6,787 nucleotides of DNA from an uncultured Flavobacterium sp. Lineage in GTDB: Bacteria; Bacteroidota; Bacteroidia; Flavobacteriales; Flavobacteriaceae. Below the pieces are notes generated by a model, which made no database searches, was not told where the DNA came from, and saw only the letters and a list, made by a program, of their open reading frames with translations. The stretch is from contig CAMLKV010000117.1 of the NCBI GenBank assembly GCA_946480635.1, positions 1-6,787 on the forward strand. The letters run 5' to 3'. The translations under genes were made by a program, and so were the position numbers. Below, piece by piece: positions 1-6,462 of the stretch (its first letter is position 1; every line of letters begins with the position of its first letter).

Positions 1-894
1 TTTTTCATTTCTAAAAGGATATAGTCCTATAATTGTTTCATAAAAGTTAATTATTGTTGGGGTTACTCCTAAAGTAGGAGTCATAGTTGCACTTGTTTCA
101 GGATAAATATAATTCACGATAGGAAAAAATGGACTTGCAACTGTTCCAAGACCTCCTTGTTGATTATAAATTTGATAATTTGATACAGCAATTGCAATAA
201 GATAGGCAGGAATTGGATAGCTATGATGGTAGTGTGTTGTTGCGTTAGCACCATTAATAACCCTTGATTGTTGTAAGCCGTTTGAAACGCTTGTGTATTG
301 GGATGGAGCTGTTATGTAAACATCTATTCCGTTATCTACTTTGTCATTCAAATCTTGCTTACAAGGCCACCAATCTCTTGCTCCATAAGGTTCAGATAAT
401 GTCCAAAGAATAGGAGAGTTTGTCCCATGGACGTCAACCACAAAAGAATCGAAACCACTGTTTGCAGGAACACCAGAATAAATAATTTCAACAGTTGCAG
501 ACGTACCTGTAAGTTGGGTAGAAGGTAAGTTTATAACTAATTCATTATTTGTATTTTGTAAAAAAGTAGAAGAAACATTGTTAACTTTCACTGAACTTAC
601 TACTAAATCACTTGTTAAATCGAAGGTAATTGTGTTCATATTAGAAAGAGCCGTGTAGTTAGTTGTTACTTTTCCTGTTATAGCTCTAACTGTTGGATCT
701 ACGGTGAATTCTAATTTATGATAAGTAATATTGTAGTTTAATGTATTTGGATTTACTGCTAAATTCAATTTTTTTGATGCTGATTTCATTTCTGCCTCAA
801 CCATTTTTTCAAAATCATGATTATGATTGTGTTTTTGGGAAAAAACATAAGTGGAAAAAAGTAGTATTATTGATAAGTAGGTAATTCTTTTCAT
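1..894 (-). CDS. Secreted M1-family metallopeptidase, N-terminal part (cut by window edge)
   Basis: Reading the minus strand from the ATG at 894-892 gives 298 residues open to the edge; the stop lies outside the window. Residues 1-20 form a signal peptide: Lys/Arg start, hydrophobic core ISIILLFS-like, then VFSQ, a common flavobacterial cleavage context. A His-rich stretch (KHNHNHDF, residues 21-28) follows. Residues about 50-240 match the beta-sandwich N-terminal domain of M1 (aminopeptidase N/leukotriene A4 hydrolase) enzymes. The best landmarks are SEPYGARDWWPCKQD at 167-181, DVYITAP at 191-197 and IPAYLIAIAVSNY at 228-240. The window ends at YPFRNEK, just before where the family has its GxMEN-type substrate motif and HExxH zinc site, so catalytic residues cannot be verified. 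Expected role: zinc-dependent removal of N-terminal residues from peptides outside the cytoplasm. Many flavobacterial homologues carry a C-terminal type IX secretion signal, which cannot be seen here. The family call is firm; full length and activity are inferred. Confidence 0.9.
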   Translation of the reverse strand, partial: MKRITYLSIILLFSTYVFSQKHNHNHDFEKMVEAEMKSASKKLNLAVNPNTLNYNITYHKLEFTVDPTVRAITGKVTTNYTALSNMNTITFDLTSDLVVSSVKVNNVSSTFLQNTNNELVINLPSTQLTGTSATVEIIYSGVPANSGFDSFVVDVHGTNSPILWTLSEPYGARDWWPCKQDLNDKVDNGIDVYITAPSQYTSVSNGLQQSRVINGANATTHYHHSYPIPAYLIAIAVSNYQIYNQQGGLGTVASPFFPIVNYIYPETSATMTPTLGVTPTIINFYETIIGLYPFRNEK

Positions 895-917
895 TTTGAT
901 TTTTTTTGTAAAAGTAA

Positions 918-926
918 CAAAATATA
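918..926 (-). promoter_or_regulatory. Weak candidate -7 box for the M1 peptidase gene
   Basis: On the minus strand this reads TATATTTTG, close to the Bacteroidota TAnnTTTG box but with one extra T. It lies 23 bases upstream of the ATG at 894. No TTG is found at the usual upstream distance. The region between ssb and this gene is so A+T-rich that chance matches are likely. The bases just before the start codon are nearly all A and T with an A-run, the normal translation-start context in this phylum. Confidence 0.2.
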
Positions 927-952
927 TAAATATTGTTAAGTATTTAATAAAA

Positions 953-975
953 AAACCTGTCGATAAGACAGGTTT
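953..975 (-). terminator. Intrinsic terminator downstream of ssb
   Basis: A perfect 9-bp stem (AAACCTGTC at 953-961 pairing with GACAGGTTT at 967-975) closes a 5-base loop. Read on the minus strand, the hairpin is followed directly by a run of T residues, as in a rho-independent terminator. It sits 23 bases after the in-frame ssb stop and 3 bases after an alternative-frame stop at 979-981. It would separate ssb from the M1 peptidase gene, which is on the same strand and lies downstream. Confidence 0.85.
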
Positions 976-998
976 AGATTACTTTTTATTAATATTAT

Positions 999-1328
999 TT
1001 AATAAAGGAAATTGAGAAATATTATAATAAAATCGGTGAAATATCTTTTTTCTCCATTAGAGTCTTCCCAAGTTCTATAGGTTAGTTTTCCTTCTAAGGC
1101 GATTTCTTTTCCTTTACTTACAAAGTTTTCTATGATTTCAGCTGTTTTTCCCCATGCAGTTATATTGTGCCACTGTGTATCGGTTACTTTTTCTTTTTTA
1201 TCATTATAATAGACTTCATTTGTTGCTAAAGTCAATTTTGCTAATTTTTTTCCTCCTTCAAGGATTTTGATTTCAGGTTCTTGTCCTACGTGTCCAATTA
1301 ATTGTACTTTGTTTCTTAATGCATTCAT
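999..1328 (-). CDS. ssb: Short single-stranded DNA-binding protein (SSB), probably frameshifted at the C-terminus
   Basis: 109 residues with the OB-fold SSB signature: MNALRNKVQLIGHVGQEPEI at the start, LAKLTLATNE at 29-38, DTQWHNITAWGKTAEII at 50-66 and SKGKEIALEGKLTYRTW at 71-87. Trp53 and Trp59 sit where aromatic residues stack on single-stranded DNA in this family. The protein binds ssDNA during replication, repair or recombination. It lacks the Gln/Gly-rich linker and acidic DDxPF-like tip of canonical SSB, like the short SSB paralogs common in Bacteroidota. The start ATG at 1328-1326 is chosen because the conserved MNALxNKVQLIG start follows at once. Oddity: after residue 100 the in-frame tail (IIIFLNFLY) does not resemble the expected final strand. 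Another frame gives ISQFPLLNNINKK and stops at 979-981, which looks like the normal ending. This suggests an indel near 1018-1030, real or from sequencing. It is transcribed alone, divergent from the yfiT-like gene. Confidence 0.9.
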   Translation of the reverse strand: MNALRNKVQLIGHVGQEPEIKILEGGKKLAKLTLATNEVYYNDKKEKVTDTQWHNITAWGKTAEIIENFVSKGKEIALEGKLTYRTWEDSNGEKRYFTDFIIIFLNFLY

Positions 1329-1388
1329 GGCGTTTAAAATTTAAATATTATTGTTAATTAAATTGTTTTGTCTTTCATTTTGACACTG

Positions 1389-1397
1389 CAAAGATTA
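1389..1397 (-). promoter_or_regulatory. Candidate -7 box for ssb
   Basis: On the minus strand this reads TAATCTTTG followed by CA, which is one base longer than the Bacteroidota TAnnTTTG consensus (AATCTTTG within it matches 7 of 8). A start site near 1382 would give a leader of about 54 bases before the ATG at 1328. No TTG lies at 17-23 bases upstream, so support is limited to this single box and its position in the divergent intergenic region. Confidence 0.3.
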
Positions 1398-1461
1398 GAT
1401 ACGTTTCAAAAATTATTCGGTAGAAAGTCGTTTAATTTCGATTGTAAATATTTGTTGTCGT

Positions 1462-1488
1462 TTGTAAGTAGGAATTTTATTATCTTTA
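1462..1488 (+). promoter_or_regulatory. Candidate promoter for the five-gene run starting with the yfiT-like gene
   Basis: TTG at 1462-1464 (within TTTG at 1461-1464) and TATCTTTA at 1481-1488 are separated by 16 bases; a second TTG at 1455-1457 would give 23 bases. The downstream box matches 7 of 8 positions of TAnnTTTG. Transcription starting near 1495 would leave a short A-rich leader before the ATG at 1506. A competing near-match, AATATTTG, lies at 1447-1454. The 177-base gap between divergent genes (1329-1505) must hold the promoters for both, but the exact boxes are uncertain. Confidence 0.25.
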
Positions 1489-1505
1489 AAACAAATAAAA
1501 AAACA

Positions 1506-2051
1506 ATGAATCTTGAAAATCTTAAATTTCCCATAGGAAAATTTCAATTCAATCCCGATGTTTCATTCGAAGAAATTCAGCAATGGATTGCTACAATCCA
1601 ATTTTTACCTCAAGAAATAGAGAAAATTACTCAATCACTTACAATAGAACAACTCAATTGGCGATACCGTCCGGATGGCTGGTCGATAAAGCAGGTTGTT
1701 CATCATTTGGCCGATAGCCATATGAATGCACTAATAAGAATTAAGTTGGCCTTGACTGAAGATGCTCCTGTTATTCGGCCTTACGAAGAAGCCCGTTGGG
1801 CAGAATTGTGTGATGGATTAAATAATGATATTTCGGCTTCATTAAAAATCATAAATGGGGTTCATGAAAAATGGGCTCATGTTTTAAAAAATCTTTCTGA
1901 TGAACAATGGAACAAGATGTATTTTCATCCGCAACACCAAAGATTATTCTCTGTTAAGGAAGGATTAGGAATATACGATTGGCATTGTGAGCATCATTTG
2001 GCACACATCAAACAAGCTTTAGATAGTAACGGAGAATTTGGAAGTATATGA
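1506..2051 (+). CDS. yfiT: YfiT/BstA-family (DinB-fold) metal-dependent thiol transferase
   Basis: 181 residues, the usual family length (about 175-180). The protein is a DinB-like four-helix bundle with three metal-binding histidines. The visible candidates are His67 (in VVHHLADSH, 64-72), His160 and His164 (in DWHCEHHLAHI, 158-168), the spacing described for Bacillus subtilis YfiT. Other landmarks are NWRYRPDGWSIKQ at 51-63 and RPYEEARWAEL at 91-101. Firmicute relatives (BstA) transfer bacillithiol to electrophiles in detoxification; whether this host makes bacillithiol cannot be told from the window. The frame stays open upstream to a TTG at 1368, but those 46 codons look non-coding and the family N-terminus (LKFPIGKF) begins right after the ATG at 1506, which has an A-rich leader. 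It is the first gene of the compact run; its stop overlaps the next start as ATGA. Family assignment is strong, substrate is inferred. Confidence 0.88.
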   Translation: MNLENLKFPIGKFQFNPDVSFEEIQQWIATIQFLPQEIEKITQSLTIEQLNWRYRPDGWSIKQVVHHLADSHMNALIRIKLALTEDAPVIRPYEEARWAELCDGLNNDISASLKIINGVHEKWAHVLKNLSDEQWNKMYFHPQHQRLFSVKEGLGIYDWHCEHHLAHIKQALDSNGEFGSI

Positions 2052-2395
2052 AAGCGTGTTTAGAATGTGGTGAAAAACTTGTAGGCAGGGAAGACAAGAA
2101 ATTTTGTAGTGATGGCTGCAGAAATGCTTACAATAATAAAATGAATAAAGATAGTACCAACTTAATGCGTAACGTTAATAATAAGTTGCGTAAAAACTAT
2201 CGTATTTTATCTGAACTTAACCCAGAAGGAAAATCGAAAATAAGCAGAACTAAACTTATTTCTAAAGGTTTCGATTTCGAATACTTTACTTCAATTTATA
2301 CCACTAAAACAGGAAATGTCTATTATTTTTTATATGATCATGGTTATATGGCAATTGAAAATGAAAGCTATGTTTTAGTTAAAAAAGAAACCTAA
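2048..2395 (+). CDS. Small zinc-ribbon protein of unknown function
   Basis: 115 residues. The first 30 contain a zinc-binding set, CxxC at 4-7 (CLEC) and CxxxC at 20-24 (CSDGC), separated by 12 residues and followed by RNAYNNK. This resembles the small treble-clef or DUF2116-type Zn-ribbons that begin with CxxCG and continue KFCSDxCRxAY. Residues 30-60 are basic and Asn-rich (about RNVNNKLRKNYRILSEL), and probably helical. The remainder (about 65-115) looks like a small alpha/beta segment ending in short aromatic strands (NVYYFLYDHGYMAI). No signal peptide or membrane segment is visible, so it is probably cytoplasmic. Nucleic-acid binding is a reasonable guess from the ribbon plus basic region, but nothing here proves it. 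The start codon overlaps the yfiT-like stop by four bases (ATGA), implying translational coupling; the M28 gene follows after 12 bases. Confidence 0.82.
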   Translation: MKACLECGEKLVGREDKKFCSDGCRNAYNNKMNKDSTNLMRNVNNKLRKNYRILSELNPEGKSKISRTKLISKGFDFEYFTSIYTTKTGNVYYFLYDHGYMAIENESYVLVKKET

Positions 2396-2407
2396 ATCTA
2401 ACCAAAT

Positions 2408-4711
2408 ATGCAAAAACCAACCAACTCACTGTTTCAACTCGCATTGCTTTTTAGCATTGTGATTGCTGTATTTTATGTCATGGTACCCCAAAACGAAGAA
2501 CAAAACGTACCCTTAAATGAATTTTCAACCCAAAGAGCATTAGCCTATGTAAAAAACATTACTCAAAAACCACACTATATTGGTTCAAACGGACATACTG
2601 AAGTTGCAACTTATCTGTTCGATGAACTAAAGAAAATTGGAGTTTCTACAGAAATGCAGGACGGTTTCACACTTTCTGATGGAGGAATTCTGGTAAATTC
2701 AAGAAATATTTTAGCACGCATTAAAGGGACAGAAAAAGGTAAAGCACTTTTACTTTTATCGCATTATGATAGTGCACCACATTCTAAATCATTAGGAGCG
2801 AGTGATGACGGAAGCGGAATTGCAGCAATACTTGAGAGTGTTCGCGCTCATGTGTTTAATAAGCAACAAGCAAAAAATGACATTATCATATTGTTTTCAG
2901 ATGCAGAAGAAATTGGTTTAAATGGTGCGGCGCTATTTGTAAGTAAGCATCCTTGGGCAAAAGATGTTGGTGCAGTCATCAATCTTGAGGCTCGTGGAAG
3001 CTCTGGACCAGGCTATATGCTTATGGAAACTAATGAAGGTAACGCAAAAATGGTTGACGCTTTTAGTAAAAGTAATCTCTCTCGACCAAATTCGAATTCG
3101 CTGATGTACAGTATTTATAAAATGTTGCCAAATGATACCGATTTGACAGTTTTTAGAACCCTTGGTAAAATACAAGGTTTTAATTTTGCTTTTATAGACA
3201 ATCACTTTAATTATCATACTGCTCAAGATAGTTATCAAAATCTTGATAAAAGAACAATGGCACATCAAGGAGCAAACTTGTATCCTTTGATGAATTATTT
3301 AGCTAATGCCGATTTGTCAAATTTAAATTCAACAGAAGATAAAGTTTATTTTTCAGTTCCATTCGGATTTATTAGTTATCCATTCGATTGGATTATGCCA
3401 ATGCTTATTGTAGCAATTGTATTGACATTAATTTTAATCTTTATCGGAATTTCAAAACGTGTATTACATCCTGCCGAAATGGGCAAAGGAATGATAACCT
3501 TTTTGTTGACACTGGTAATTACAGGAGCTGTTGGCTTTTTGGGATGGAAACTGCTTTTAGAAATTTATCCACAATACAGTGATATTCAGCAAGGTTTTAC
3601 GTATAACGGCCACGATTATATTTACGGATTTGCAAGTATTGCACTCGCATTTTGTTTTATAATGTATCATAGTAAAGAAAGCAAACCAAAAGAATACAAT
3701 CAGTTCGTTGGTCCGTTAATTTTATGGTTGCTTATTAATATTGGCGCAGCATTTTATCTTAAAGGAGCCGGATTTTTTATCATTCCAGTATTATCAGGAT
3801 TGCTAATGTTGGGTTACTTTATAATTACTCAAAAGTCTAATCCTTACATCAATTTTATTTTAGCACTTCCTACACTTTTTATTTTGGTGCCTTTTGTTGA
3901 AATGTTCCCAATAGGTTTAGGGTTAAAGATACTTTTTGTGAGTACAATTTTTGTAACACTTATTTTTGGATTGTTGTTGCCAATTTTTGGTTCGTTCCAA
4001 AATAAAAAGGGGTATTTTTTCTTGTTTTTAATTCTTGGACTAAGTTTTTTAGGCAAAGCACATTTGAATTCTGATTATGCAGAAAATAAAGCAAAACCGA
4101 ATAGCTTGGTTTATATTCAAAATGCAGATGAAAGAAAAGCCTACTGGGCAACGTATGATAAAAATTTAGACGAATGGACTAAAGGTTATTTAGGAGAAAA
4201 ACCAACCGATGCTAAAAAATTAAACAGCAATAAAATGTATAGTAAGTACCAAGCTGGTTTTACTTTTATGACTAGTGCTTCATTTAAGAATTTGCCAAAA
4301 TCGACTGTAAACTTCGTTAAAGATTCTGTTGTTGGTAATTATAGAAATTTTGTGATTGACATTCTACCAAATCGAAAATTGAATAGAATTGACATATTTT
4401 CTAATGGAGGAAAACCCCAACAATTGAGGGCTAACAATGTTCAAAATATAGAATTCAAAAGCAATATCGAAAATGCTAAAAACAATAAAGTCTTAACCTA
4501 TTATATTACCGATACAATTCCGTTAAAACTTCAATTTAGAATTCCAGCTAAAGCAAAATTAGATTTATCATTAAAGGAAAGTTCTTTCGATTTGTTAGAA
4601 CATCCTCAGTTTAGTATCACAAAAAGAAAATCTTGGATGATGCCAACACCTTTTGTTTTAAATGATGCTATTGTTGTAGAACACCGAGTTTTTAGAAATG
4701 CAAAAAATTAG
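2408..4711 (+). CDS. Membrane-anchored M28-family zinc peptidase with multi-spanning C-terminal half
   Basis: 767 residues. Residues 9-26 form a signal anchor. Residues about 40-300 are an M28 (aminopeptidase Y/Q-like) catalytic domain. Likely zinc ligands are His119 (LSHYDSAPH, with catalytic-type Asp121), Asp133 or Asp134 (GASDDGSG), Glu168 with general-base Glu167 (SDAEEIGLNGA), Glu194 (NLEARGSSGPG) and His270 (NYHTAQDS), so the site appears complete. Eight hydrophobic segments follow at about 328-348, 361-381, 404-420, 433-452, 454-474, 480-499, 503-527 and 535-551. A roughly 215-residue soluble domain closes the protein. Lys/Arg-rich loops at 349-360, 421-432 and 528-534 fit cytoplasmic loops, placing the peptidase and C-terminal domains both in the periplasm. 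The layout resembles eukaryotic ERMP1/Fxna-type M28 proteins. Expected role: periplasmic trimming of peptides; substrate unknown. It starts 12 bases after the zinc-ribbon gene and overlaps the next gene by 14 bases. Confidence 0.92.
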   Translation: MQKPTNSLFQLALLFSIVIAVFYVMVPQNEEQNVPLNEFSTQRALAYVKNITQKPHYIGSNGHTEVATYLFDELKKIGVSTEMQDGFTLSDGGILVNSRNILARIKGTEKGKALLLLSHYDSAPHSKSLGASDDGSGIAAILESVRAHVFNKQQAKNDIIILFSDAEEIGLNGAALFVSKHPWAKDVGAVINLEARGSSGPGYMLMETNEGNAKMVDAFSKSNLSRPNSNSLMYSIYKMLPNDTDLTVFRTLGKIQGFNFAFIDNHFNYHTAQDSYQNLDKRTMAHQGANLYPLMNYLANADLSNLNSTEDKVYFSVPFGFISYPFDWIMPMLIVAIVLTLILIFIGISKRVLHPAEMGKGMITFLLTLVITGAVGFLGWKLLLEIYPQYSDIQQGFTYNGHDYIYGFASIALAFCFIMYHSKESKPKEYNQFVGPLILWLLINIGAAFYLKGAGFFIIPVLSGLLMLGYFIITQKSNPYINFILALPTLFILVPFVEMFPIGLGLKILFVSTIFVTLIFGLLLPIFGSFQNKKGYFFLFLILGLSFLGKAHLNSDYAENKAKPNSLVYIQNADERKAYWATYDKNLDEWTKGYLGEKPTDAKKLNSNKMYSKYQAGFTFMTSASFKNLPKSTVNFVKDSVVGNYRNFVIDILPNRKLNRIDIFSNGGKPQQLRANNVQNIEFKSNIENAKNNKVLTYYITDTIPLKLQFRIPAKAKLDLSLKESSFDLLEHPQFSITKRKSWMMPTPFVLNDAIVVEHRVFRNAKN

Positions 4712-5501
4712 TGTTTTAGGTTGTGGATGGTTGGGATTGCCATTAGCAAAAAAACTTATTGATTCAGGCTTTATTGTGAATGGTTCGACTACGACTTCAG
4801 AGAAATTGAGCAAGTTGGAAGATGCTGGAATTGTTCCTTTTATAATTTCTTTGACTGAAGAAGGAATAAGTGGAGAAGTAAGAGAGTTTCTTAAAGATTC
4901 AGAGGTCATAATCATCAATATTCCACCAAAGTTAAGAAGTGTTTCTTCGGAAAATTTTGTTGCTAAAATGGAAAGGTTAATTCCTTTTATCGAGAAATCA
5001 TCTGTACAAAAAGTTTTGTTTGTGAGTTCAACTTCGGTGTATGGAAATAAAGATGGAGTAATTACAGAAGAGATTATTCCTGAACCAAATACAGAAAATG
5101 GGAAGCAATTGTTGCAAACTGAAAAGTTGTTACAAAGTAATTCGAGTTTCAAAACAACTATCCTGCGATTTGGAGGATTGATTGGTGAAGATAGGCATCC
5201 GGTAAAATATTTGGCAGGAAAAGAAAATATTGAAAGTCCTGATGCTCCAATAAATTTGATTCATCAAAAAGATTGTATAGAGGTTATTTCTAAAATTATT
5301 GGTAGTGATGTGTGGGGAGAAACTTTTAATGCAGTAGCGCCATTTCATCCAACCCGAAAAGAATATTATACTCAAAAAGCTTTAGAGATGAATTTGGCTT
5401 TGCCAAAATTTACAGAATCGATTATTAGTACTAGTAAAATTATTAAATCAGATAAATTAATTGAACGGTTAGGTCATCAATTTGCTTTAGATTTGTATTG
5501 A
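4698..5501 (+). CDS. NAD(P)-binding epimerase/SDR-superfamily protein, YeeZ-like
   Basis: 267 residues with a Rossmann nucleotide-binding start: ISVLGCGWLGLPLAKKL, with GxGxxG at 8-13. Further landmarks are VIIINIPP at 70-77, VLFVSSTSVYG at 106-116, LRFGGLIGEDRHPVKYLAGK at 156-175 and INLIHQKDCIEVI at 185-197. The GCGWLG opening, the (R)FGGLxGxxRHPxxxLAG block and the INLIHxxDC block are typical of the extended/atypical SDR group that includes E. coli YeeZ. Tyr115 occupies the place of the SDR catalytic Tyr, but residue 119, four positions on, is Asp rather than Lys, so the classical YxxxK pair is absent. It probably binds a dinucleotide; whether it catalyses a redox or epimerase reaction is unknown. 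No signal peptide; cytoplasmic. The start lies 14 bases inside the M28 gene in another frame, and the stop overlaps the transporter start as TGATG, so coupling on both sides is likely. Confidence 0.87.
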   Translation: MQKISVLGCGWLGLPLAKKLIDSGFIVNGSTTTSEKLSKLEDAGIVPFIISLTEEGISGEVREFLKDSEVIIINIPPKLRSVSSENFVAKMERLIPFIEKSSVQKVLFVSSTSVYGNKDGVITEEIIPEPNTENGKQLLQTEKLLQSNSSFKTTILRFGGLIGEDRHPVKYLAGKENIESPDAPINLIHQKDCIEVISKIIGSDVWGETFNAVAPFHPTRKEYYTQKALEMNLALPKFTESIISTSKIIKSDKLIERLGHQFALDLY

Positions 5502-6418
5502 TGAAGTCTATAAAAAAAATACAATCTCTTGGTTTACCTGTTTTAGCCTTAATTTGGGTTTGCTTTTTTTGGGGAACCACTTGGTTGGCCTCAAAAGAAG
5601 GGGTAAAGCATATGCCAGCTTTACAACTTGCTGCAATCCGACAATTTATAGGTGCAGCATGTTATTTAATTTATTTTATTTTTAAAAAAGCACCTTGGCC
5701 CAAAGGGAAACAGTGGCGAACCATTTTAATCTTGAGTATTTTAAATTTTGTACTAAGTAATGGTTTAAGTACTTGGGGTGTAAAGTATGTTTCCAGCGGA
5801 TTGGGAGCTGTTATTGGTGCGATTTTTCCTTTATGGATTGTGATAATCAGTTTTTTTAATGGAGAACGCCTTTCAAAATTATCTGTGATTGGTTTACTTG
5901 TTAGTTTTGGAGGTGTGTGTATTGTTTTCTCTGATTATTTAGCCGATTTTATTAAACCAGATTTTCAGTTTGGTATTTTTCTTTCTGTTTTAGCTACTAT
6001 TACTTGGGCATTTGGAAGTTTATATACTAAAAAGAAAGCTAAAAACTTTAATCCCTATTTTAGTTTAGGATTACAGATGCTTATTTCAAGTATTTTGTTA
6101 TTTGCTTATACGGGAGCAACAGGGACATCAATAAATATAACTCAAATTCCTGAACAAGCTTGGTGGTCTATTGGGTATTTGGTTGTTTTTGGTTCAATAA
6201 CAACTTTCGTTGCTTTTATTTATGCCTTGCAACATTTGCCTACTGAAGTGAGTAGTATTTATGCGTACATAAATCCTATAATTGCTGTTATTTTAGGGGC
6301 TTTTATTTTTCAAGAATCAATAACAATTACATTGGCAATTGGAGTTTTGGTAGTTTTATTTGGAATTTACTTGGTAAATAAAGGAACCAGAGATGCTTTT
6401 AACAAAAAATATTTATAA
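5501..6418 (+). CDS. EamA-domain (DMT superfamily) inner-membrane transporter
   Basis: 305 residues from the ATG at 5501. The frame also offers a TTG one codon earlier (5498), but the ATG is preferred because it is a normal start and forms a one-base TGATG overlap with the preceding stop. About ten hydrophobic segments span residues 12-292 in two EamA repeats. The first has WVCFFWGTTWLASKEGV at 19-35, the conserved Arg47, GLGAVIGAIFPLWIVI at 100-115 and a GERLS end at 121-125. The second has LSVLATITWAFGSLYTKK at 161-178, LPTEVSSIYAYINPIIAVI at 246-264 and FQESIT at 270-275. DMT/EamA proteins usually export small metabolites such as amino acids or their derivatives; the substrate cannot be read from sequence. 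It ends with a basic cytoplasmic tail. It is the last gene of the five-gene run and is followed at once by a terminator. Confidence 0.92.
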   Translation: MKSIKKIQSLGLPVLALIWVCFFWGTTWLASKEGVKHMPALQLAAIRQFIGAACYLIYFIFKKAPWPKGKQWRTILILSILNFVLSNGLSTWGVKYVSSGLGAVIGAIFPLWIVIISFFNGERLSKLSVIGLLVSFGGVCIVFSDYLADFIKPDFQFGIFLSVLATITWAFGSLYTKKKAKNFNPYFSLGLQMLISSILLFAYTGATGTSINITQIPEQAWWSIGYLVVFGSITTFVAFIYALQHLPTEVSSIYAYINPIIAVILGAFIFQESITITLAIGVLVVLFGIYLVNKGTRDAFNKKYL

Positions 6419-6422
6419 TAAA

Positions 6423-6447
6423 AAAAGCCCCTCAATTGGGGGCTTTT
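6423..6447. terminator. Bidirectional intrinsic terminator between convergent genes
   Basis: AAAAGCCCC (6423-6431) pairs perfectly with GGGGCTTTT (6439-6447) around a 7-base loop. The stem has a GC core with an A-tract on the left and a T-tract on the right, so it can work on both strands. It starts 5 bases after the transporter stop and lies 16 bases past the stop of the M13 peptidase gene arriving from the right. It therefore serves both transcripts. Confidence 0.88.
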
Positions 6448-6462
6448 CTATGTTTTTTGTGA

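Noticed and set aside
895..952. Possible direct repeats or small RNA in the A/T-rich gap between the M1 gene and the ssb terminator
   Set aside because: Only low-complexity A/T runs are seen; no stable hairpin or repeat unit beyond the ssb terminator.
1368..1505. 46-codon N-terminal extension of the yfiT-like gene from a TTG
   Set aside because: TTG is a poor start, the extension is low-complexity and unlike the family, and starting at the ATG at 1506 gives the normal length. The stretch also has to hold the divergent promoters.
2933..3268. 111-codon open frame on the minus strand
   Set aside because: Antisense to the M28 catalytic domain, whose conserved motifs fill the plus strand; no family resemblance.
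3388..3582. 64-codon plus-strand frame inside the M28 gene
   Set aside because: Out-of-frame shadow of the membrane segments, with no own start context or motif.
3844..4151. Two overlapping minus-strand open frames of 63-70 codons
   Set aside because: Antisense to the M28 membrane region; Lys- and Asn-rich translations typical of reversed A/T-rich hydrophobic coding sequence.
4658..5152. 164-codon open frame on the minus strand
   Set aside because: It lies opposite the end of the M28 gene and the epimerase-like gene, both with clear motifs; its own translation shows no recognisable domain.
5130..5375. 81-codon minus-strand open frame
   Set aside because: Antisense to the conserved RFGGLIG and INLIHQ region of the epimerase-like gene.
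5498..5500. TTG as start of the EamA transporter
   Set aside because: An ATG lies immediately after it at 5501 and forms a typical TGATG overlap, so the TTG is unnecessary.
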